A stretch of DNA of 8,151 bases from positions 122,232 to 130,382 of the forward strand of contig NZ_MOMC01000031.1 of assembly GCF_001983105.1 (NCBI RefSeq), in the 5' to 3' direction. The DNA is from Pseudofrankia asymbiotica. Its GTDB lineage: Bacteria; Actinomycetota; Actinomycetes; Frankiales; Frankiaceae. How positions within the stretch are numbered: position 1 is the first letter of the stretch; each line of letters opens with the position of its first letter. Below are positions 1 through 6,700 of the stretch, one piece after another. Under the pieces are notes generated by a model that saw only the letters and a program-made list of their open reading frames with translations, had not been told where the DNA came from and ran no database searches. A program made the translations under genes and the position numbers.

Positions 1-118
1 GGGATGCGGGAACGACGATAGCGTCGAGCCGGTGAGCCTTCCCCGGGCGGCACCAGCGCAGCAACTCCCGATGTGATGTCCAGTGAGTGACGTCCGATGA
101 ATGCGCTGCGATTCCCAT
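1..118 (-). CDS. Partial unrecognised protein, N-terminus only
   Basis: Thirty-nine codons of an open frame run off the left edge. It starts at an ATG (complement of 116-118) preceded by a strong ribosome binding site, TGAGGAG at 128-134 with a 9-nt spacer; that site is the main reason for calling it. The visible protein begins MGIAAHSSDVTHW and ends with RLDAIVVPAS, a basic stretch followed by a short hydrophobic strand that looks like the first beta strand of an alpha/beta fold. I do not recognise the family, and the glycosyltransferase-like feel of the strand is only an impression. It is on the same strand as the TPR gene, whose stop lies 134 nt upstream. The DNA is less GC-rich than the metabolic genes to the right. 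The call could fail if the frame closes just beyond the edge. Confidence 0.5.
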   Translation of the reverse strand, partial: MGIAAHSSDVTHWTSHRELLRWCRPGKAHRLDAIVVPAS

Positions 119-127
119 GCCAGAGGA

Positions 128-134
128 CTCCTCA
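128..134 (-). promoter_or_regulatory. Ribosome binding site TGAGGAG
   Basis: On the minus strand TGAGGAG lies 9 nt before the ATG at 118 and complements the 16S anti-Shine-Dalgarno end well. It decides the start of the partial gene that leaves the window on the left. Confidence 0.5.
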
Positions 135-252
135 GGTTCGCGCTCCGCAATCAAACCGACCTCCTTGGTACGGCTGCTGTACCTGATTCGCACACTGGCG
201 GACTAACCAGTGCAACACGCAGCCACCAGCGGGCTTCGATCAGAGCAAACTT

Positions 253-1137
253 TCAGGCGGGTTCCGAACGGTCGCGAAATATCCCTTCCCACCGTCGTCT
301 CACTTGACCGTCATCCTCGCGATCGATCCAGCTGAATACACCACGAACAGGAAACACTATTCCAAGGTCTGTAAACGCAAGCCGCATCCACCACTCACCG
401 ACAAGAAGCATATATGCGTGCGCCTCATAATTCTGGACTAGGTCCGAGAATTTCTCGACTATCCTTGAGGCGTCCGGCGCATTGCCACTCACGCAATGCT
501 GGAGCCATTCGACAAGCAAAGGATCGGCACAATCTGAATTATAACCCGATTCCTCGATCTCAGTGAAGCTTCTCCTGGCTTCTTCCAGAACCCTCTCCGC
601 CGACGCGCTTCCGACCATCGACAGGGCGAGGCGTGCTCTAGAGCGCCCAATTGACACCGCGTTTCCAAAGCGCTCGCTCATTTCCATGGACGATCTCGCC
701 AATTGTCGACCACGGGACGGGTCGAAGAAGCTTGCCGCCCAGGCTTCGTCAATGAGCATCTCAGCTGCACTGGCAGCCAATCCGCGTTGCTCGGCATGAT
801 CGCGAGCAACATGAAACTCGGTCTCTGCCTCCTCGAATCGGCCGCTGGCGAGCAGGATATGACCTTTCAAGTTCCGTGAGAACCGAAACAAATCTTCGTC
901 TGGATGAGGAAGATTTATCCATCGCGCCGCCTCATCGAAACGTCCTCGACGCTCATTCAAGACCGCCAACCAAGAAGCGGCCCGATCACTCAGCGATCCT
1001 TGCGATTGCGCGATAGGCGTCAGCTTTTGCTCGGCCTCGCTGTCTCGGTTTTCTCGGACCATCACCTCGGCGAGCATGAGATCGATCCGTTCACGCGCGT
1101 AGATATCAAGCGTTTCGTGAGATACCGCTTCTCTCAT
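253..1137 (-). CDS. TPR-repeat protein, probably the C-terminal part of a broken gene
   Basis: The frame gives 294 aa from the ATG at 1137; in-frame TTG at 1182 would add 15 residues of poor, Arg-rich sequence. The protein is all-helical and repetitive. TPR-like helix pairs are visible, such as ERRGRFDEAARWI and LLASGRFEEAETEFHVARDH, the second spaced as in a canonical TPR. There is no signal peptide or membrane segment, and the C-terminus is charged. Such TPR blocks normally follow an ATPase module in actinobacterial NB-ARC/STAND-like proteins. Here the ATPase is absent, and a family-like N-terminal piece sits immediately upstream in another frame, joined at TGATG. I infer an internal deletion plus frameshift. 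A translationally coupled pair of small genes is the alternative. The ATG at 1137 has no convincing ribosome binding site of its own. Base composition is lower in GC than the neighbours to the right. Function unknown. Confidence 0.55.
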   Translation of the reverse strand: MREAVSHETLDIYARERIDLMLAEVMVRENRDSEAEQKLTPIAQSQGSLSDRAASWLAVLNERRGRFDEAARWINLPHPDEDLFRFSRNLKGHILLASGRFEEAETEFHVARDHAEQRGLAASAAEMLIDEAWAASFFDPSRGRQLARSSMEMSERFGNAVSIGRSRARLALSMVGSASAERVLEEARRSFTEIEESGYNSDCADPLLVEWLQHCVSGNAPDASRIVEKFSDLVQNYEAHAYMLLVGEWWMRLAFTDLGIVFPVRGVFSWIDREDDGQVRRRWEGIFRDRSEPA

Positions 1138-1298
1138 CAAGGATTCGACACTACGAGCCCCATGGGTGCGTCGTCTTCCCAATGGAGCTGACCCGATGCG
1201 GCCACGAAAGCAGCCTTCTCGGCTTCTCTATTCGTGAAGACATCATGAGCCGTAACGGCAGACGAGGCGGGAATACTGAACAACCGCTCAAGATCCAT
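1137..1298 (-). pseudogene. N-terminal remnant (53 codons) of the TPR/ATPase-type protein
   Basis: An ATG at 1298 follows GGAGGAG (1305-1311) by 6 nt, the best translation start in this part of the window. The 53 codons begin MDLERLFSIP, contain HDVFTNREAEKAAF, and stop at TGA (1137-1139), followed at once by an in-phase second TGA. From memory, a short 'VFTNR(E)xExxAF' lead followed by a P-loop ATPase and TPRs is typical of a family of large actinobacterial proteins, but no P-loop follows here. The TPR frame starts within the stop (TGATG) and is two bases out of phase with this piece. The simplest reading is that this is the original start of the TPR gene, cut off by deletion and frameshift. 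A genuine small coupled ORF cannot be excluded. Confidence 0.5.
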
Positions 1299-1304
1299 CG
1301 TATA

Positions 1305-1311
1305 CTCCTCC
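1305..1311 (-). promoter_or_regulatory. Ribosome binding site GGAGGAG
   Basis: A near-perfect Shine-Dalgarno sequence on the minus strand, 6 nt before the ATG at 1298. It shows that translation of this locus originally began at 1298 and not at 1137 or 1182, which supports the broken-gene reading. Confidence 0.6.
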
Positions 1312-1320
1312 GGCTGGGCG

Positions 1321-1345
1321 CCCAGATCAGTCTAGCCTGATTGGG
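1321..1345. repeat. Inverted repeat upstream of the broken TPR gene
   Basis: CCCA-G-ATCAG (1321-1330) pairs with CTGAT-TGGG (1337-1345) across a 6-nt loop, giving nine base pairs with one bulged G. It lies 23-47 nt before the ATG at 1298, in the promoter or leader of that gene. It could be an operator or a leader hairpin; nothing in the sequence decides between them. Confidence 0.35.
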
Positions 1346-1420
1346 TAGCGACCTCACCGGAACCATCGAAATTGAGGTCGAGTCTCGCGCGCGGTGAAGA
1401 CACGCATCTACCGTATCGAC

Positions 1421-1446
1421 ACCACCCTCGAGGGAACAAGGGTGGT
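1421..1446 (-). terminator. Hairpin, possible terminator of the DUF6986 transcript
   Basis: ACCACCCT (1421-1428) and AGGGTGGT (1439-1446) are perfectly complementary across a 10-nt loop. It lies about 210 nt past the DUF6986 stop and has no T-run, so termination is only a possibility. It could equally be an operator for the gene starting at 1298. Confidence 0.3.
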
Positions 1447-1653
1447 CGGCTAGATCGCCATCGCGCCGGAACCGGCCAAAAACGAGGCGACGAGGAGGAG
1501 ACGCGATGGACCAATTTGGCCAATCCAACCCTCAGCGCCTCGTGAATCGCCAACTGTGGCTTCCCAGCAAGCACGAAACCTGCGCTCTACCATGCTCGGG
1601 CGTGATGAGACCATCAGTTTTGGACTCGGCACGAAGCAGCGTCTCAATGCCCG

Positions 1654-2937
1654 CTATCGACCGCCGAGCCTCGCGACAACGGCGCGATCGAGGTCCGCGG
1701 TGGCAAGGCCCGCGTCGTCCAGCAGCCCGGCGTCCAACGCCCGCAGCACATGTCCAGCCAAGGCTCGCGCCGTCGCCGGCTCGTCCGCGACCGCCCCCGC
1801 GGACCGGGCCTCCGCGTAGGCGGCGAGCCGGGCGAGCGCGGTGGGCAGGCCCGCCAGCAGGTTGACGGCCACGGCCGCGTGCCGGCTCACGAGCTGGGCG
1901 GGGTGCAGGTCCCAGCCCTGGTAGATGCCGCGTCGCCAGGCGCGGGTGACGAGCCCCGCGTGCCGGCGCCAGGCCGCGCGCACGACGTCGGTCGACCCGA
2001 CGGGCAGCAGGTTGGACGAGCCGTCGGCGACACGGATCCCGGTGCCGGCGGTCACCAGCTGCATGAGCGTCGTGGCGTGTTCGACGGCCGGGTGGTCGCT
2101 GGCCTGGTGTTCGGCGGCGATCCCGAGCGCCGCCGAGTAGTCGTAGGTTCCCACGTGCAGGCCGGTCACCCGACCGAAGCCGGCCTCCACCAGCGCGGGC
2201 AGCGCGAGCACCGCCGCCGGGGTCTCGATCTGCAGCTCGACGGCCGGCGGGTTCAGGTCGATCCGGGGCACCAGCTCGTCGAGCACGGCCAGGAAGACGC
2301 CGACCTGCTCCGGCGCGCTCACCTTCGGCAGAGTGATCACCAGGCCTGGCGGGCCGCCGTCGTCACCGGCGAGCGCGGTGAGGAACAGGTCGAGGCTGCG
2401 CAGCCCGCGGTCGCGCACCGCCGGGTCGAGCGACTTGGGCCGCAGTCCGTAGCTGGCCGGCAGGGCCCCGGCCTCCGAGGCCATCCGCAGCGCCTCGGCC
2501 GCGGCGATGGCGTGCTCGTCCTCCACGTCGTCCGTGCGGATGCCGTAGCCGTCCTCAAGGTCGACGCGGAGGTCCTGGATGGGGTCGAGAGACAGGACGC
2601 GCCGCACGTGGGCGTACACGCGCTCGGCCAGCTCCGGGTCCAGCTCGCCCGTCCGCCTGGCCACGCCGTCCATCCCCGCGCCGAGACCGGTGGCCTCCGC
2701 CAGACCGGTCGCCTTGGCGAGGTCGGCGGGCGAGGGCGCGTGCTCCGCGAGCGCCTCACGGGCGCACTCACCCCACTCGAGCACGACGTCGGGATGAAGC
2801 CGCTCGGCCGACACGTAGCAGGTGTGTACCGGCTGACGCGTGCCGGGCTCACCCGGGTGGCGCGCCGCGAGCGCCGCGTCCACCGGCGCGAGCGGCGCCG
2901 TCAGCCGGGTGAGCAGATGTTCCGACAGCGTGGGCAC
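1654..2937 (-). CDS. DUF6986 / HpcH-HpaI (CitE-like) aldolase-superfamily protein
   Basis: This is a 427-aa TIM-barrel protein resembling the family now called DUF6986 (older annotations say 'phosphoenolpyruvate kinase'), related to citrate lyase beta and HpcH/HpaI aldolases. Barrel-strand motifs occur in order: CYVSAERL (40-47), the acidic DLRVDLEDG (122-130), LRPKSL (165-170), ITLPKV (201-206), ELQIETP (234-240, with a candidate metal-ligand Glu), HVGTYDYSAALG (261-272) and GWDLHPAQLV (341-350). The last two resemble the CitE-like 'GTxDLSxxLG' and 'IHPxQ' motifs. Start is GTG at 2937, with a G-run very close upstream instead of a well-spaced ribosome binding site. It follows the hydroxyisourate hydrolase stop by 62 nt on the same strand, so probably shares its operon. 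Such proteins recur beside urate-degradation genes in actinobacteria, from memory. No reaction is established; handling a C2 product such as glyoxylate or ureidoglycolate is my speculation. Confidence 0.75.
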   Translation of the reverse strand: MPTLSEHLLTRLTAPLAPVDAALAARHPGEPGTRQPVHTCYVSAERLHPDVVLEWGECAREALAEHAPSPADLAKATGLAEATGLGAGMDGVARRTGELDPELAERVYAHVRRVLSLDPIQDLRVDLEDGYGIRTDDVEDEHAIAAAEALRMASEAGALPASYGLRPKSLDPAVRDRGLRSLDLFLTALAGDDGGPPGLVITLPKVSAPEQVGVFLAVLDELVPRIDLNPPAVELQIETPAAVLALPALVEAGFGRVTGLHVGTYDYSAALGIAAEHQASDHPAVEHATTLMQLVTAGTGIRVADGSSNLLPVGSTDVVRAAWRRHAGLVTRAWRRGIYQGWDLHPAQLVSRHAAVAVNLLAGLPTALARLAAYAEARSAGAVADEPATARALAGHVLRALDAGLLDDAGLATADLDRAVVARLGGR

Positions 2938-2969
2938 ACCCCCAGTGTGGACGTTGACCGGAAGCGGCG

Positions 2970-3015
2970 CTGCGCGTCAGCTGTCCCGGTAACTGCGCGT
3001 CAGCTGCCCCGGTAA
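2970..3015. repeat. 23-bp tandem duplication at the 3' end of the hydrolase gene
   Basis: Bases 2970-2992 and 2993-3015 are head-to-tail copies of the same 23-bp unit, differing at one position (T2984 against C3007). The right copy encodes the last residues of the hydroxyisourate hydrolase, including YRGS and its stop. The left copy is an untranslated duplicate of that end, followed by the gap before the DUF6986 start. Confidence 0.9.
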
Positions 3016-3326
3016 GAGGAGAGGCCGTAAGGGGCGAGCAGCAGCGGGACGTGCAGGTGGACGGCCGGGTCGTCGATCACGAAGGTGATGGTCACCTCGG
3101 GGAAGAAGGCCGAGCGCTCCGCCGTGTCGAAGACCAGCCGCCATCGTCCGGCCGCGTCCGCGGGCAGCGACGCGATCCGGCCGTCGTCGTCCGTCGTGGC
3201 CTCGGCGACGAGCCTCCAGCCCTTGGACTGACCGTCGAAGCCAAGAATGATCTTCTCCAGCCGGACGGCGACCCCGGCCGCGGGGCAGCCGGCGCCGGTG
3301 TCGAGGACGTGCGTGGACAGCGACAT
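3000..3326 (-). CDS. uraH: 5-hydroxyisourate hydrolase (transthyretin-like)
   Basis: The 108-aa product has the usual length of bacterial HIU hydrolases, which convert 5-hydroxyisourate, the urate oxidase product, to OHCU. It carries all family landmarks: N-terminal LSTHVLDTGAGCPAAGV with catalytic His6, DDDGR with Arg50, FFPEV, HLHVPLLLAPYG with His92, and the terminal tetrapeptide YRGS (105-108) that distinguishes hydrolases from true transthyretins. No signal peptide is seen, so it should be a cytoplasmic tetramer. I place the start at the ATG at 3326 because the family motif begins at residue 3 and TGAGG lies about 7 nt upstream; the same frame is open further upstream but gives non-family, low-complexity sequence. 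It heads a likely two-gene unit with DUF6986 and is divergent from the LAL regulator. Urate oxidase is not in the window. Its 3' end has been tandemly duplicated without changing the protein. Confidence 0.95.
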   Translation of the reverse strand: MSLSTHVLDTGAGCPAAGVAVRLEKIILGFDGQSKGWRLVAEATTDDDGRIASLPADAAGRWRLVFDTAERSAFFPEVTITFVIDDPAVHLHVPLLLAPYGLSSYRGS

Positions 3327-3376
3327 CGGGGCCTCACGACTCGTGGGCGGGCAGGGACCACGTGGCACCTGAGTGG

Positions 3377-3388
3377 TACCGGCCGGTA
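3377..3388. promoter_or_regulatory. 12-bp palindrome TACCGGCCGGTA, possible operator
   Basis: A perfect 12-bp dyad, TACCGGCCGGTA, lies 51 nt before the uraH start codon. The position suits an operator for a dimeric repressor or activator of the purine genes. GC-rich palindromes of this length arise by chance in such a genome, so confidence is low. Confidence 0.3.
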
Positions 3389-3620
3389 GCGAGAACGACG
3401 GCTGGCGCCCGACAGAGGAGAGAACGCCGGCCGGGCCGGATCCGCCACCCGACGCCGCTGCCGACCGTACCTGACCTGCGGGTTGGAACTCCTGTCCCGG
3501 CGGGCGCACGATCCGGCCGTCTCACCCCGACCAACGGCCCGACCGGCGAGAACGTTGCCAGGCGAACAATCGGGCGGCTGCCGTCACCATTTGACCACCA
3601 AGCGTCTACTATCCGCCGTT

Positions 3621-3652
3621 GAGCGCGTCCGGCCGGATCGGCGGACGCGCTC
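3621..3652. promoter_or_regulatory. Inverted repeat with 11-bp perfect arms before the LAL gene
   Basis: GAGCGCGTCCG (3621-3631) and CGGACGCGCTC (3642-3652) are exact reverse complements separated by 10 nt, a centre-to-centre distance of two helical turns (21 bp). The site ends 51 nt before the LAL start codon. It could be an operator for a dimeric regulator, possibly the LAL protein itself, or a stem in its mRNA leader. No T-run follows, so a terminator for anything upstream is unlikely. Confidence 0.5.
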
Positions 3653-3703
3653 TGGGGGAAGCGGGTTGGGGGTGAACCGGACGGCTCCGACGGAAGCGGG
3701 TCG

Positions 3704-6700
3704 ATGCAAGCAGGAATGGTGCGATTTGTCGGTCGTGGACCCGAGCTCGATCAACTTCATGAGCAATACGCGGTGGCGGTCTCAGTCGGCATGCGCTGTG
3801 TCGTCCTCGAAGGCCAAGCCGGCATCGGCAAGACCACTTTGCTCGACCGGTTCCTCACCGATCTGGCGGCCGATGCCCCGCCGTCCGGATTTGGCGGCGC
3901 ATCGCGCCCGAGAGCACTGGCTGACGGGCCGCCGCACGACAGCGCGCCTGGCAACCGGGCGTTCCGCGGTGGCCCCCACGGCCGCCCCCACGGCGGCCTG
4001 GCCGGTGACGCACGCCGCCAGCCGCGTCGACCGGGCGGCCGACGCCCAGCGAGCATCGTGCGGGTCGAAGCCACGCAGAGCGCGCGGACGCACGAGCTGG
4101 ACCTCGCGAACCGGCTGATCGACGCACTCTCGGACGGCTCCCCCAGCGCATATCCGCCCGCCAAGGGCGTCCGTAACAGCCAGGCGGTGCTGGATATCGT
4201 GGATGTCGACCAGGTCAGGCGGACTGGCGACACACTCGTCGACGCCGTGACGCAGGCCTGTGGGCGCGGGCCGGTCGTCGTCCGGGTCGACGACGTGCAC
4301 TGGTGCGACTCGTCCTCACTGCGCGCGCTCAAGTACCTGGTCCTGCACGCTCCCCGGCTGCCGCTGCTGCTCCTGCTGGCCGGCCGGCCGCACGAGTCGC
4401 CGTGGATCGACGGCGTCCGCCGCCTGGCCACCTCCCGCGGCGTCACGTTCGACCTGCCGGGATTCGACGTGGCCGAGCTCGCCGAGCTGTGCGCGGTGGC
4501 CGGCGTCGAGCCACCGCCACCCCGGCGGCTGCGCTCCCTCGTCGACGCCACCGACGGGAACCCGCTGTGGCTCACCAAGTTGATCACCCCGGGCGAGGGC
4601 GCCGCGATCGGCCCGGGCTGGGACGGCTACCAGGACCCCGTCAGCCAGGTTCCCGTGGGCACGCCACCCGCGCCGGAGCCACTCGCGGCGCTGGTGGCCC
4701 GTGACCTGCGCGCCTGCCCGCCGGCTGGGCGCCGGCTCGCCGCCACGGTCGCGGTGCTCGGCCGGACCGTCCCACTCGCGGAGGCCGCGGCCCTGGCGGG
4801 CCTGGCGGACCCGGCGCGGGCGCTGGACGAGGCGGTGCGACGCGACCTGGTCAGCACGGTCGGGACGCCGCCGCGGGTGGCGCCCCCGCACGCGCTGGTC
4901 CGCGCCGCGATCTACCACCGCCTCGACGTCGCCGAACGGACCGCGCTGCACCTGGCGGTCGCCGCCACCAGCTCCGACCTGGCGACGGCCCTGGAGCATC
5001 GGGCCGCCGCGGCGCTCGGCCCGGACGCCGGGCTCGCCGCGGAGCTCTCGGCCTGCGCGACCACCGAGTCGGCCGCCGGGCAGTTCGCCCGTTCCGGAGA
5101 CCACCGCCTGCTGGCCGCCTCGCTCACCGCCGACCCGGCCGAGGCCAGGGCACTGCGCCTGGACGCGGCGATGGCGTTCATGCAGGCGGGCGAACGCGCC
5201 GACGCGGAGGCCGCCCTGGGCGACGACTCCGACGGCCCGCCCGGCGCGGGCGGCGCGGGCGGCGCGGGCGGCGCGGGCGGCGCGGGCGGCGCGGGCGGCG
5301 CGGGCGGCGCGGGCGGCGCGGGCGGCGAGCCCTCGCCACGGCGGCTGTACGTCCGGGCGCACCTCGACATGCTGGCCAACCGCGGGCCCGAGGCCGTCAT
5401 GGGCTTCATGACCAGCTGGGAGGCCGCCCGCGCGGTCGGGGACGCCGAGACCGCCTCGCAGTGCGGGGTATGGCTCTCCCAGGCGCTCATCCCGGCCGGC
5501 TACTACGACGAGGCGACAAAATGGGCGCGGCGCGCCTTCGAGGAGGTCGGCGCGCCGTCCGCCATGCAGGCCGCGGGTCTCAGCATGTACGCCTCGGCGC
5601 TCGTGGCCGCGACTGGTGATCGCGAGCGCGCGATCGCCGAGCTGGACGCCGGCGAGCGGCGGCTGGAGCAGACACCGCAGCTGCGTGTCATGATCCGGAT
5701 CGCCCGCGGCATCGTGCTGCTGTGGGCGGGTGACCTCGCCGGCGCGCTGGGCCAGCTTGACCCGTCCGCGTGGGCGGGCGTCGACTTCCTGCACGGGCGG
5801 TTCCTCGCCGCCGCCCACTACGCGGAGGCGGCCTTCCGCGCCGGGCGCTGGGAGGAGTCGGCCGCGAGCGGCCGTGAGATCGTCGCGCTGGCCGAGTCGG
5901 CCGGGCACGAGTGGATTCTGCCGTTCGTCTATCCCATCGCCGCGCTGGTGCCGGCGGCGCGTGGGGACGCCGCGACGGCCCGTCCGTTGCTGGCCAGGGC
6001 GGCCGACTACCTCCCCCAGGACCTGCCGGCGATGCGCGCCTACTACGCCACCGCGACCGCCCATCTCGCGGCCGCGCTGGACGACCCCGCGGGCGTCGTC
6101 GCGGCCTGCGCGCCCGTCTCGGCGCTGAGCAACCCGGCCGGCGCGCTCGCCCCCGGCGTCTTCGACTGGCGGGACCTGCACATCGAGGCGCTGATCCGGC
6201 TGCGCCGGCTCGACGACGCCGAGCGGGAGCTCGACCTGTTCGAGGCCGAGGCACGCGAGCGCGCGTCGCCGGACGGGAGCGCGCAGGCGCTGCGGGCGCG
6301 CGGCACGCTGCTGACCGCCCGCGGCCGGCTGGACGAGGCGGTCGTCGCGCTGGACGACGCCACGGCCCAGGCCGACCGGCTGGGCATGCGCCTGCCGGCG
6401 GCGCTCGCCCGGATGCGCGTCGCCGAGGTCCACCGCCGCAGGCGGCGGACGCCGCGGGCACACGAGGCGCTGACGGCCGCGCTGGAGATCCTCGACGGGC
6501 TGGGCGCGGCGACGTACGCGCGGCGCTGCCGCGACCTGCGCGAGTCGCTGCGCCGCCAGGCGTCGACCAGAGGCGGTGGCCGGCCGGCCACCGACACGGC
6601 TGGCACCATGGCGGGAACGGCCCTGGGCCGGGCTGGGCCGGGCCGGGCCGAGGTCACCGGGCGCCGCCAGGGCCTGACGGACCGAGAGCTGACGCTGCTG

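Larger units (their letters stand above)
1299..1653. other. Gene-free gap between DUF6986 gene and broken TPR gene
   Basis: Lying downstream of the DUF6986 stop and upstream of the TPR remnant, both read leftwards, this stretch should hold a terminator and a promoter. I see the inverted repeat at 1321-1345, a hairpin at 1421-1446 and a weak 6-bp repeat (TGAGAC 1606-1611 with GTCTCA 1641-1646). The small open frames here have no protein-like composition. GC content changes from moderate to very high near the right end of this gap. Confidence 0.5.
3327..3703. other. Divergent intergenic region between uraH and the LAL regulator
   Basis: These 377 nt should contain the promoters of both flanking genes. 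The part around 3560-3625 is the least GC-rich. I could not pair a convincing -35 box with a -10 box at 16-18 nt on either strand, although TTTGACC and TACTAT occur there. Two dyads stand out: a palindrome at 3377-3388 and a long inverted repeat at 3621-3652. Open frames crossing this region on the plus strand look non-coding. Confidence 0.55.

Noticed and set aside
193..212. CACTGG/CCAGTG hairpin downstream of the TPR gene
   Set aside because: The stem is only 6 bp with an 8-nt loop and no T-run. It is too weak to call a terminator.
1506..1865. Plus-strand frame starting MDQFGQSN after a good GGAGGAG
   Set aside because: The ribosome binding site is attractive, but the second half runs antisense into the DUF6986 3' end and becomes an Arg/Pro-rich shadow. 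I see no homology.
1750..3015. Open frame of 421 codons on the plus strand
   Set aside because: It is antisense to the DUF6986 gene and the end of uraH, with Arg/Val/Gly-biased composition and no recognisable domain.
3327..3509. N-terminal extension of uraH by 61 codons
   Set aside because: The added sequence is Pro/Gly/Ser-rich and unlike the family, while the hydroxyisourate hydrolase motif starts right after the ATG at 3326, which has its own ribosome binding site.
3590..3616. TTTGACC and TACTAT as a promoter
   Set aside because: The two hexamers are only about 10 nt apart, too close for a -35/-10 pair, and neither has a proper partner at 16-18 nt.
3483..4118. Plus-strand frame of 211 codons across the LAL start
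   Set aside because: It overlaps the LAL gene in another frame and has shadow-like composition. The LAL frame holds the Walker A motif, so this one is not coding.
5243..5323. Regular repeats as a possible CRISPR array
   Set aside because: The unit is 9 bp with no spacers and lies in frame in a gene. It is a minisatellite.
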